From Hyphomonas sp. (GTDB taxonomy: Bacteria > Pseudomonadota > Alphaproteobacteria > Caulobacterales > Hyphomonadaceae), in NCBI GenBank assembly GCA_016124495.1, contig WGNP01000012.1:18363-82362 (forward strand): a stretch of DNA of 64,000 nucleotides, written 5' to 3'. This document shows positions 52,938 through 60,831 of this stretch, piece by piece (the stretch's first letter is position 1; every line of letters starts with the position of its first letter). The notes under the pieces are model-generated. The model searched no databases and had not been told where the DNA came from. It saw only the letters and a list, made by a program, of their open reading frames with translations. Both the position numbers and the translations under genes were made by a program.

Positions 52938-53765
52938 ATGTCAAAACAAACGCAGACCGCCCGCAAGACCGTCAAAGATATTGCAGCTGCCAAGGGCGCC
53001 ACGCCGCTCGTCTGCCTGACGGCGTATGACGCGCCGACGGCGGCCTTGCTGGACGAGCATGCCGACCTGCTGCTGGTCGGCGACAGTGTCGGGATGGTGG
53101 TGCACGGGCTGCCCTCGACGGTCGGCGTGACGATGGAGATGATGATCCTGCACGGGCAGGCGGTGATGCGGGGGTCGACGAAGGCTTTCGTGGTCGTCGA
53201 CATGCCGTTCGGTTCCTACGAGACGAATGCCGATCAGGCGTTCCTGAATGCCGCGCGGATCATGAAGGAGACGGGCTGCCAGGCGGTGAAGATCGAGAGC
53301 GGGGCCTATGCCGCGCAGCAGATTTCCCACCTTGTGGAACGGGGCGTTCCGGTCATGGGGCATGTTGGCCTGCGCCCGCAGGCGATCAATGTGGACGGCG
53401 GCTTCCGCGCCAAGGGGCGCACGCTGGACGAGCGTGAGCGCGTGATAGCGGAGGCGAGGGCGGCTGAAGAGGCCGGGGCGTTCGCCATTGTGATCGAAGG
53501 CGTGGCCGAGGACCTGGCGGCGGAGATAACCGCCGCGGTGGCCTGCCCGACCATCGGGATCGGGGCCTCCAGCGCCTGCGACGGGCAGATCCTTGTGACG
53601 CCGGACATGCTGGGCCTGTTTGACTGGACGCCGAAGTTCGTCCGCCGGTATGCGAGCCTTAATGCGGCGATCACCGAAGCGGTGGCGGCCTATGCCGATG
53701 ACGTGCGGGCGCGCACCTTCCCGGGCAAGGCCGAGACCTACAGCCTGCGAAAACCTGAAGCCTAA
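52938..53765 (+). CDS. panB: 3-methyl-2-oxobutanoate hydroxymethyltransferase
   Basis: 275-residue enzyme of pantothenate (CoA) biosynthesis that transfers a hydroxymethyl group from methylene-THF to ketoisovalerate. Metal- and substrate-binding residues are in LLLVGDSVGMVVHG, VVVDMPFGSYE and VKIESGAYAAQ, with the catalytic Glu in AIVIEGVAEDL. Length is standard. The ATG at 52938 (MSKQTQ) was chosen. panC is not adjacent. Confidence 0.96.
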   Translation: MSKQTQTARKTVKDIAAAKGATPLVCLTAYDAPTAALLDEHADLLLVGDSVGMVVHGLPSTVGVTMEMMILHGQAVMRGSTKAFVVVDMPFGSYETNADQAFLNAARIMKETGCQAVKIESGAYAAQQISHLVERGVPVMGHVGLRPQAINVDGGFRAKGRTLDERERVIAEARAAEEAGAFAIVIEGVAEDLAAEITAAVACPTIGIGASSACDGQILVTPDMLGLFDWTPKFVRRYASLNAAITEAVAAYADDVRARTFPGKAETYSLRKPEA

Positions 53766-53843
53766 CAGCGCTGATCCGTTGCAGCCGCCCCGCGCGGCGT
53801 CTAGGTTCGCGCCGAATCCTCAAAACGCCGCCCGGAGCCCCGC

Positions 53844-54569
53844 TTGTCTGACATTTTTACCGAAGTCGATGAAAGCATGCGCCAGGCAAAACTGGCGACC
53901 TGGTGGGCGCGCTGGCGCCCGTTCGTCTATGGGGCCGTGGCGGTGCTGATCGGCGCCGTGGCCGTCAACGAGTTCATCATGCACCCGCAGGCTGAAGCGG
54001 CGCGGGCCGCTCGGGCGCTGGAACTCCAGAATGCCGTGAAGGCGCTCGAGGACGGCCAGTACGAAGAAGCGCAGGCGGCCTTCAAGGCAATAGTCGACAG
54101 CGGGTCCAGGCTGGCCCCGCTGGCGGCGCACTACCTGGCCCTGACGCAGCTGGAAGGCGGCGGAGATGCCGAGGCGGCAGCAGCCACGCTGGCATCGATC
54201 GGCGGCACCGAAGGGGGGCCTTATGAGCGGCTTGCGCTGCTTAAGGCGGCCTATTTCCGGGCGGATGCGCTGACCATGCCGGAACTGGAAGCGACACTTG
54301 GCTCGCTGGTGACCGAGGATACGGCGCTTGGCGCAATGGCGCGGGAGCTGATTGCGGCGAAGGCCTATGCGATCGGCGACATTGCCCGGGCGCGGACAGA
54401 ATACAGCCGGCTTAAATTTGACGCTGCCGCGCCGCAGGGCGTGGTGCAGCGAGCCGAGATTGCACTCGACGCCATTCCGGTCGTTCCGGACGGCGCGGGC
54501 GAAGTACCCCTGCCCACCGAGGCGCCCACAGATGCGGCCGCCGATGCGCCGCAGGAGACCGGCCAATGA
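53844..54569 (+). CDS. YfgM-like TPR membrane protein
   Basis: 241-residue protein with one N-terminal helix (residues 25-46) and a periplasmic TPR-like region (EDGQYEEAQAAFKAIVDSG and later repeats). It resembles YfgM, an ancillary of the SecYEG translocon and periplasmic chaperones. The C-terminal 30 residues are Pro/Ala/Thr-rich. The start is TTG at 53844 with GGAG about 8 bases upstream. It overlaps bamB by 4 bases, the same gene order as yfgM-bamB-der in E. coli. Confidence 0.85.
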   Translation: MSDIFTEVDESMRQAKLATWWARWRPFVYGAVAVLIGAVAVNEFIMHPQAEAARAARALELQNAVKALEDGQYEEAQAAFKAIVDSGSRLAPLAAHYLALTQLEGGGDAEAAAATLASIGGTEGGPYERLALLKAAYFRADALTMPELEATLGSLVTEDTALGAMARELIAAKAYAIGDIARARTEYSRLKFDAAAPQGVVQRAEIALDAIPVVPDGAGEVPLPTEAPTDAAADAPQETGQ

Positions 54570-55912
54570 CATTTTCCCGTACCGCTGCCGCCATGGCGCT
54601 GGTGTCGCTGGCGGCGTTGAGCGCCTGTATCAGTCTGCCGAGCTTCGGCAACGACGATAAAGAAGAACTGGCGGCAGAAGAGAAAGCCGGCCGCATCACG
54701 ATGGTGCTCGACAGCGAGCAGATTGCGCCGAGCACGACGTTGACCGGCATTGCCGTCGAACTGCCGGAAGCCAAACCGATTGCGTCGTGGACAGAAGCGG
54801 GCGGCAATCCGACGAAGGCGCCCGGGCATGTGATCGCGGCGCCGAACCTCGACATCGCCTGGCGCCGGTCGATCGGCAAGGGCTCTTCCACCAAAAGCGC
54901 CCTGACGACCCCGCCGGTCGCCAGTGAAACGACGATCTACACGCTGGACTCGACCCAGACCGTGCGCGCCTCGCGCCTCGACAACGGCGCGCAGGTCTGG
55001 AGCGAGCGCCTCAAGGGCGTCTCCAGGCGCGACAAGAGCGCCATCGGCGGCGGACTTGCCGTGGCCGGTGACGTGGTGGTGGTGGCAAGCGGCTACGGCT
55101 ATGTGACTGCGCTGGATGCCGCAACGGGCGCTCAGAAATGGCGCCGCGACCTTGGCGCGCCGATGACCGGCTCTCCGACGATCAATGATGGCCGGATTTT
55201 CGTGTCGTCCAACAATAATGAAGTCTACGCGATCAACCTCGCTGACGGCGCGACGATCTGGAGCGACCAGGCGATTTCGGAATCGGCCCGCGTGCTTGGC
55301 AGCTCGAGTGTGGCGGCGGTCGAGGATTTTGTCATCGCGCCGTTCTCCTCGGGCGAAGTGATCGCCTATCTGGCCGCCAACGGCCGCCGGTTGTGGACGG
55401 ACGCGCTGGCGCAGGCCGGGCGGTTCACGCCGATCTCCGAGATCAACGATATCGGCTCGCGCCCGGTGCTCGGCGCCGGTCTCGTGTTTGCGTCCAGCCA
55501 GTCCGGCACCACGGTTGCCATCGATGGCCGCAGCGGCGCGCGCGTCTGGACCGCGGCGGTCGGATCGACCCGGGCGCCGGCGCTCGCAGGGCGGTTCCTG
55601 TTCGTGCTGGGCACCGAGAACCAGCTGGCCTGCCTCGATACGGCGACAGGCGAAGCCTACTGGGTGGTGCAGCTGCGCCAGTTTCAGGACGAGAAGGAAA
55701 AGAAGAAACGCCTCAGCTATTCTGCCCCGATCGTGGCCTCCGGCCGTGTGATCCTGGTCTCCTCGCGCGGCGAGCTGCAGGCCTTCTCCACGCAGGATGG
55801 CACGCAGACGGGCTCTTTGAAGCTGGGGGATACCGTGTATATCGAGCCGATTGCGGCGCAGGGGCGGCTGTATGTCCTGACGGACGACGCCAAGCTGATC
55901 GCCATCGACTAG
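54566..55912 (+). CDS. bamB: Outer-membrane assembly lipoprotein BamB
   Basis: 448-residue PQQ-like beta-propeller lipoprotein that supports the BAM complex. The signal peptide ends in LSAC near residue 19. Repeated propeller blades include LDNGAQVWSERL, LDAATGAQKWRRDLG, IDGRSGARVWTAAVG and LDTATGEAYWVVQL. Length is in the usual range for alphaproteobacteria. It is coupled to the yfgM-like gene and precedes der by 52 bases. Confidence 0.92.
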   Translation: MTFSRTAAAMALVSLAALSACISLPSFGNDDKEELAAEEKAGRITMVLDSEQIAPSTTLTGIAVELPEAKPIASWTEAGGNPTKAPGHVIAAPNLDIAWRRSIGKGSSTKSALTTPPVASETTIYTLDSTQTVRASRLDNGAQVWSERLKGVSRRDKSAIGGGLAVAGDVVVVASGYGYVTALDAATGAQKWRRDLGAPMTGSPTINDGRIFVSSNNNEVYAINLADGATIWSDQAISESARVLGSSSVAAVEDFVIAPFSSGEVIAYLAANGRRLWTDALAQAGRFTPISEINDIGSRPVLGAGLVFASSQSGTTVAIDGRSGARVWTAAVGSTRAPALAGRFLFVLGTENQLACLDTATGEAYWVVQLRQFQDEKEKKKRLSYSAPIVASGRVILVSSRGELQAFSTQDGTQTGSLKLGDTVYIEPIAAQGRLYVLTDDAKLIAID

Positions 55913-55964
55913 GGCCAGCGGGATTTTCCCCGGACGGCCCTCAATAACCAGAGGGGCCACGGCC

Positions 55965-57491
55965 TTGCCTTTGAAACTCGCGATTGTCGGACGCCCGAAC
56001 GTCGGCAAGTCCACCTTGTTCAACCGGCTGGTCGGCAAGAAGATCGCGCTGGTCGATGACCAGCCGGGGGTGACGCGTGACCGGAAGATGGCCGAAGGGC
56101 GGCTGGCGACGCTGCCACTGCTTGTGATCGACACGGCCGGTTTCGACAATGTGCGCGATGACAGCCTTGAGGCCCGGATGCGGGCGCAGACCGAAGCGGC
56201 GATTGCCGAGGCGGACGTGGCGCTGTTCCTGATCGATGCGCGCGTTGGCGTGACGCCGGAAGACGAGACCTTCGCGATGCTGCTGCGCAAGGCGAACATG
56301 CCGGTCGTGCTGGCGGCCAACAAGGCCGAGGGCCGGCAGGGCGAGGCGGGGGTGATGGACGCATTCAGTCTGGGGCTGGGCGAGCCGGTGGGCCTGTCGG
56401 CGGAACATGGCGAGGGCTTTGCCGAACTCTACGAGGCGATCCGCACCGTGCTGGGACCGGAAGCGTTCGAGCGGGCGCTGGAAGAGGCCGAGCCGAACTA
56501 TGCGGGCGGGGCCGGAGACGACATCCTCGAGAAGCTCGCGCATATCGACATCGAAGATGAGACCTTGTCCGACGACGAACTGGTGGCGGCGATCGAGGCG
56601 GCGGAAGTGGATACGCCGGAGGCCGAGCCCGAGACGCCGCGGCCGATACGCCTGGCGATTGTCGGGCGGCCGAATGCGGGCAAGTCCACGCTGATCAACC
56701 AGCTCCTGCAATCGGAGCGCCTGCTGACCGGACCGGAAGCGGGCATCACCCGCGATTCGATCACTATAGACTGGGAATGGGAAGGCCGGCAGATCCGGCT
56801 CGTCGATACCGCCGGGCTGCGCCGCAAGGCGCGCGTACAGGAAAAGCTGGAGCGGATGTCGACGGCGGAGACCATCCGTTCACTGAAGTATGCCGATGTC
56901 GTCGCGCTGGTGATGGACGCGCATGACGCGCTGGAGAAGCAGGACCTGCAGATTGCCGACCTTGCGCTGCGCGAAGGGCGGGGACTGGTGCTGGTGATGT
57001 CGAAATGGGACTCGGTGCAGGACCAGGACGGCGCCGCGCGCCACATCCGAGACCTCGCCAACCGGCTGGTGCCGAATGGCGGGGGCGCGCCGGTCGTGTT
57101 CCTGTCGGGGCTGACGGGCCGGCATGTCGACAAGCTGATGCCGGCGGTCGTGCAGGTCTATAAGGACTGGACCGCGAAGGTGAAGACCGGCGACCTCAAC
57201 CGCTGGCTGCGCCATACGGTTGAGCATCATCCGCCGCCGAGCGTGCAGGGCAAGCGCATCAAGCCGCGCTACATGGCGCAGATGAAGGCGCGCCCGCCGA
57301 CGTTTGTGCTGATCGCCTCGCGCGGCGAGCAGATGCCGGAAGGCTACAAGCGCTACCTGATCAACGGCGTACGCGAAGCGTTCGACATGCACGGCGTGCC
57401 GATCCGGCTGTTCGTGCGCCAGGGCAAGAACCCTTATGCCGGCAAGATCGGCCCGGGCGGCCCGCCGCGGTACAAGCGGCCGAAGGAGTAG
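55965..57491 (+). CDS. der: GTPase Der (EngA)
   Basis: 508-residue double GTPase needed for 50S subunit assembly. G1 motifs are GRPNVGKST and GRPNAGKST; the G3 motifs are DTAGFDN and DTAGLRR, and G4 appears as NKAEG in the first domain and SKWD in the second. A C-terminal KH-like domain ends the protein. The acidic inter-domain linker is long, roughly residues 165-220. The start is TTG at 55965 with GAGGGG upstream, giving the normal N-terminus PLKLAIVGRP. Confidence 0.96.
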   Translation: MPLKLAIVGRPNVGKSTLFNRLVGKKIALVDDQPGVTRDRKMAEGRLATLPLLVIDTAGFDNVRDDSLEARMRAQTEAAIAEADVALFLIDARVGVTPEDETFAMLLRKANMPVVLAANKAEGRQGEAGVMDAFSLGLGEPVGLSAEHGEGFAELYEAIRTVLGPEAFERALEEAEPNYAGGAGDDILEKLAHIDIEDETLSDDELVAAIEAAEVDTPEAEPETPRPIRLAIVGRPNAGKSTLINQLLQSERLLTGPEAGITRDSITIDWEWEGRQIRLVDTAGLRRKARVQEKLERMSTAETIRSLKYADVVALVMDAHDALEKQDLQIADLALREGRGLVLVMSKWDSVQDQDGAARHIRDLANRLVPNGGGAPVVFLSGLTGRHVDKLMPAVVQVYKDWTAKVKTGDLNRWLRHTVEHHPPPSVQGKRIKPRYMAQMKARPPTFVLIASRGEQMPEGYKRYLINGVREAFDMHGVPIRLFVRQGKNPYAGKIGPGGPPRYKRPKE

Positions 57492-57500
57492 GGGCATGTC

Positions 57501-58333
57501 TCAGTCGCCGTTGATCGCGCGAGCGAGTCGTTCGCGCGTTATCGGTGTACGTGAAAGGCTGTGTTCGATGTGTTCGCGCCAGCGAGGTCCGCGAGACAGG
57601 ACGTCAGCATAGGCGTCTGCGAGGTCTCCGGGCCGGTCTTCGGACAGTACGTGGATCAGATATTCCGCCTGCAGAAGATCCTTCCTGGCCTTGAGGCTGT
57701 CAGGGCCGTCCTTGCGCCGGTCCGAGACGATCAGCTTGTGGATGGCGAACCGCTCCGGACGGGGAACGCGGATGAGTATGCCATTGCGGTAGACCGCCGC
57801 TGCCGGAATAGGATCGGCGATCAGGTAGTTCAGGAAGTTGAGCGACTGGGCGCTGACGCCGAGAGCCGGCAGGTCGCACAGGCATTCAGCCTCCTCGAAT
57901 GAGGGAGTCAGAAACTCGATCATCGTTTCGGTAGATGCCTGACGCCAGCGCCAGGTACGGTTGCGGTCGGCCGACGGGATAGGTGCAAAGTCGAAGGCAT
58001 CGAACACTTCCTGAAGCGGCGGCGAAACGGAATCGCCGAGGGCCAGGGACAGGCGCTCGAAACTGGCGATATCGATATCGTTCGTCATCGCGGTCTGGTC
58101 GAGCGCGAGTCGCAGGCCCAGCTCGCCCTCATACAGGCGGAATGCCGTCGTTCCCACAAGCGTGCCCCCTTCAGGAAGAACTGGTCGCGGTAGCCGGAGA
58201 CTGACAGGCGCCAGACCAGCCGTTCCAGCCCGAATGCGACAAGCACGGTCTGGAAGTCGCGGCCGTCGGTCCGCGCGAGGTTGAGAAGTCGCTGGCGCAC
58301 CGACGCCGCCATGTTCAAAGGTGGTTTAGCCAT
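57501..58333 (-). pseudogene. AbiEii-like / GSU2403-like nucleotidyltransferase chimera, frameshifted
   Basis: From the ATG at 58331-58333 the frame encodes the N-terminus of an AbiEii-type nucleotidyltransferase toxin (NMAASVRQRLLNLARTDG, then YRDQFFLKGA), and then degenerates to a stop at 58085. A second frame, open from a GTG at 58157 to 57501, encodes the C-terminal part of a GSU2403-like nucleotidyltransferase (GTTAFRLYEGELGLRLA, NDIDIASFERLSLALGD, APFERFAIHK-like region). The shift lies at a run of five Gs (58165-58169). One extra G would fuse them as FFLKG-GTLVGTTAF. The toxin half of the AbiE module is therefore disrupted, or a recombinant gene has lost one base. Confidence 0.65.
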
Positions 58334-58946
58334 TGGACGTCAGGGCTTCCAGATAGGGGGCCATGACCTTGCCAGCGCCGAACGCTATGGCGGCTTTCAT
58401 GATCGCCGCTGGGCTCGCCTTCCTTTGCGCGAGTGCTGCCTTCAGGCTCTCGATGGCAACGGACCGGTCCACCAGCTTCGGATTTCTGAAGGAGTCGGCG
58501 AGGCTCTTGGGCACCGAATAGATCTGCACAGGCACGCCTTCGATCCGATGCGTTTCGATCCCTTCTGAAAAGTAGGGCTCACGCAGCCTCACCATCCTGA
58601 CGGGCGGGTAGGAAACCTTCGGCTCCCAGTCCTTTGCGCCGATTGCATACCAGACTTTGCGGGGGAGCTGATCGGTCAGGCCGTGAAAGGCGAGGGCTGA
58701 GACAAGGCAGATAACAGCCCTGGGAATCTGTTTGGCGACCTCGGCGAAGTTTGTATGAAGATCGCTGGCGGCCTCGACGGACTGGTATAGCCCACGTCCG
58801 ATGCGAATAATCTCTCTGGTGCTTACCGCGCGCGAGATGGCCGTCGCGCTGATGCCGGCTTTGCGCAGTTCATACGCGCGCGCGATCGGATGCTCGCGCA
58901 GGTAGCTGAGCAGGCGATCATTCTGCGTAGGAGCCGCCATAGCCAT
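58326..58946 (-). CDS. AbiEi-type antitoxin
   Basis: 206-residue type IV antitoxin of the AbiE family. An N-terminal winged-helix domain (LLSYLREHPIARAYELRKAG, ISATAISRAVSTREIIRIGR) binds the operon promoter, and the C-terminal domain blocks the AbiEii toxin. It looks intact. The start is an inferred ATG at 58946 (MAMAAP); an ATG 30 bases earlier is also open. It overlaps the start of the broken toxin by 8 bases, the normal coupling for abiEi-abiEii. Without an active toxin it may be an orphan. Confidence 0.82.
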   Translation of the reverse strand: MAMAAPTQNDRLLSYLREHPIARAYELRKAGISATAISRAVSTREIIRIGRGLYQSVEAASDLHTNFAEVAKQIPRAVICLVSALAFHGLTDQLPRKVWYAIGAKDWEPKVSYPPVRMVRLREPYFSEGIETHRIEGVPVQIYSVPKSLADSFRNPKLVDRSVAIESLKAALAQRKASPAAIMKAAIAFGAGKVMAPYLEALTSNG

Positions 58947-59027
58947 TATGTGACAAAACCTCGGACAAGAATCCATTTAGTCCTGGGACTTGTAACAAAA
59001 AGAAAGGTCAACGTCCACAAGGGCGGG

Positions 59028-59381
59028 CCCGTCAGTCACAATCGCCCGGTTGCAGAACTGCTGCACGGACAAGCAAAAGATCGCCGAGGTGCCTTTACTG
59101 CGGAGTTCGAAGGGATGACGCCGTCGCCCTCTGACTACGAAATGCAAAAACAGACGTTCAATCGGATGCACGCTCAGATCCTGAATTCCCCGACCCAGGC
59201 GGACAAGAGATTCCTCCAGGCTTTCGAAGCTGGCGAACCGGATTGGAACCTGTTTCCTGAACCCGCAATCCGCCACCTTCCGGCTGTGCAGTGGAAGCTG
59301 CTGAACATTCAAAAGTTCAGGCAGGCGAGTCCGGTCAGGCATGCTGAAGGTCTGAAGAAGCTGTCGCGCGTACTGGCGTAA
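59028..59381 (+). pseudogene. AbiEii C-terminal fragment (opposite strand)
   Basis: The plus strand from about 59028 encodes a sequence typical of AbiEii toxin C-termini: SDYEMQKQTFNRMHAQILNS, then EAGEPDWNLFPEPAIRHLPA and KLLNIQKFRQASPVRHAEGL. The nucleotidyltransferase part is missing; upstream the frame merges into the antisense of AbiEi. An internal ATG at 59115 could give about 88 residues, but no catalytic domain. It is a stray C-terminal piece of a second AbiEii gene, facing away from the first. Confidence 0.6.
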
Positions 59382-59517
59382 GCCAGCCCGGGCATGGGGC
59401 CACTGATTGCTATAGAAGGCGCAAGGAACCTGCCCGCAACGCCGGACCAGCCGGCATCCAGGCGCGGCGGCCAACGGAAGTATCCGCTGGCGGGGAAATT
59501 CACAAATCGCAGCAACT

Positions 59518-60831
59518 TCATTCCCTGAACGTACGCGAGACCGAATCCATGAGCGGCTTGACGAGGTAGCTGAGGACGTTCCGGCTTTCGGTGCGCAGCA
59601 TCACCTCGACCGGCATGCCGGGCAGGAGCTGGAAGCTGGAGGCTTCGAGGGCCTCATCCGGGATTTCGACCATGGCTTCGTAGAAAGCGGCGCCCGTCGT
59701 CTCGTCGATGATAGCGTCGGCGGAGACCGCGATGACGCGGCCCTCGAACTGGGGCGTTTCATCCTGGTTGAACGCGCTGAACCTCAGGACGGCGGACTGG
59801 CCGAGGCTGATCTTGTCGATGTCGACGGGGCTGACCCGGACCTTGGCGATCAGGCGGTCGTTTTCCGGCACGATGTACATGATGGGTTCGGACGGGCGGA
59901 TGACACCGCCGACCGTATGGGCGCGGATGCCGAGGACACGGCCCGAGCGGGGCGCGGTGATGTCGAGGCGTCCGGAGCGGTCGAGCAGGGCGAGGCGTTC
60001 CTCGGTCAGCTCGCTTATCTGGGTCTGCACGTCGCGCAGGTCGGTTAGCAGGGTTTCGGTATTGCCCTGTTCGAGGCGGGCAATCTCGCTGCGCGCCTCG
60101 CCGATCTGCACGCGGGTCGCGGCGATGTCGGAGGCAAGTGCGTCCTTCTCGCCCTGCAGGCGGGCGCGGTCGCGCTTGAGTGCGAGGACGCGGGTGATCA
60201 CGGCCTGGCCGCGTTCCATCAGGGTTTCGAACCGGGAGATCTCGTCATCGACGAGGGCGATCTGGTCGTCCTTGGCGGTGATCTCGTTCTGCATGCCACT
60301 GATGCGGGTGTTCAGCTGGTCGATCCGCTGGCGCAGGATCGTGCCCTGTGTGCCGAGATTGGCGCTGCGGGCCTTGAGGAGGCCGGCCTGCGAGGTGAGG
60401 ACAGCCTGCATGTCGGGTCGGTCGGAGAAGTCCTCGAAGCCGGGGCGGAGGAAGAGTTTTGCCGCGCCGTCGCGTTCGGCGACGAGGCGCGCTTCGGTGC
60501 CGAGGAGGCCGTAGAGGCGCGCCTCGAGGCCCTGCAGGGCCGCGCTGGTCGAGGCCGCGTCAAGGGAGAGGAGTTTCTGGCCCTCAGTGACGGAGCCTGC
60601 TTCGCGCACGTAGATCTCGCGGACGATGCCGCCTTCGAGGTGTTGGATAGCCTGCTGGTTGGACTCTACTGAGATCTGGCCGGCGGTGAGGACGGCGCCT
60701 TCGAAGGGGGCGAAGACAGACCAGGCGATGAGGCCGCCGAAGACGAGGGCGACGATGCCCCAGCCGGCATAGAGATACTGCTTGAGGAATTCGCCGCGCT
60801 CCGGGGCGGCAGGCAGGGCAAGATCAGCCAT
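59518..60831 (-). CDS. Type I secretion periplasmic adaptor (HlyD/PrtE/RsaE type)
   Basis: 437-residue membrane-fusion protein that links the ABC exporter with TolC-like outer-membrane channels. One N-terminal helix (about 22-42) precedes a lipoyl/beta-barrel domain; the coiled-coil hairpin spans about residues 100-280 (LQGEKDALASDIAATRVQIG). The C-terminus has the family segment MPVEVMLRTESRNVLSYLVKPL-like pattern. The ATG at 60831 (MADLAL) is preferred since GGGAGA lies about 9 bases upstream. Its size (Caulobacter RsaE is about 436) fits the S-layer/protease exporters. Confidence 0.9.
   Translation of the reverse strand: MADLALPAAPERGEFLKQYLYAGWGIVALVFGGLIAWSVFAPFEGAVLTAGQISVESNQQAIQHLEGGIVREIYVREAGSVTEGQKLLSLDAASTSAALQGLEARLYGLLGTEARLVAERDGAAKLFLRPGFEDFSDRPDMQAVLTSQAGLLKARSANLGTQGTILRQRIDQLNTRISGMQNEITAKDDQIALVDDEISRFETLMERGQAVITRVLALKRDRARLQGEKDALASDIAATRVQIGEARSEIARLEQGNTETLLTDLRDVQTQISELTEERLALLDRSGRLDITAPRSGRVLGIRAHTVGGVIRPSEPIMYIVPENDRLIAKVRVSPVDIDKISLGQSAVLRFSAFNQDETPQFEGRVIAVSADAIIDETTGAAFYEAMVEIPDEALEASSFQLLPGMPVEVMLRTESRNVLSYLVKPLMDSVSRTFRE

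Noticed and set aside
58133..58185. Programmed frameshift between the two nucleotidyltransferase frames
   Set aside because: No slippery heptamer with a downstream stem or pseudoknot is evident, and the two parts belong to different families, so a mutation or chimera is simpler.
58977..59474. Minus-strand frame of 165 residues beyond AbiEi
   Set aside because: It is antisense to the AbiEii C-terminal fragment, which shows real family similarity; the minus frame does not.
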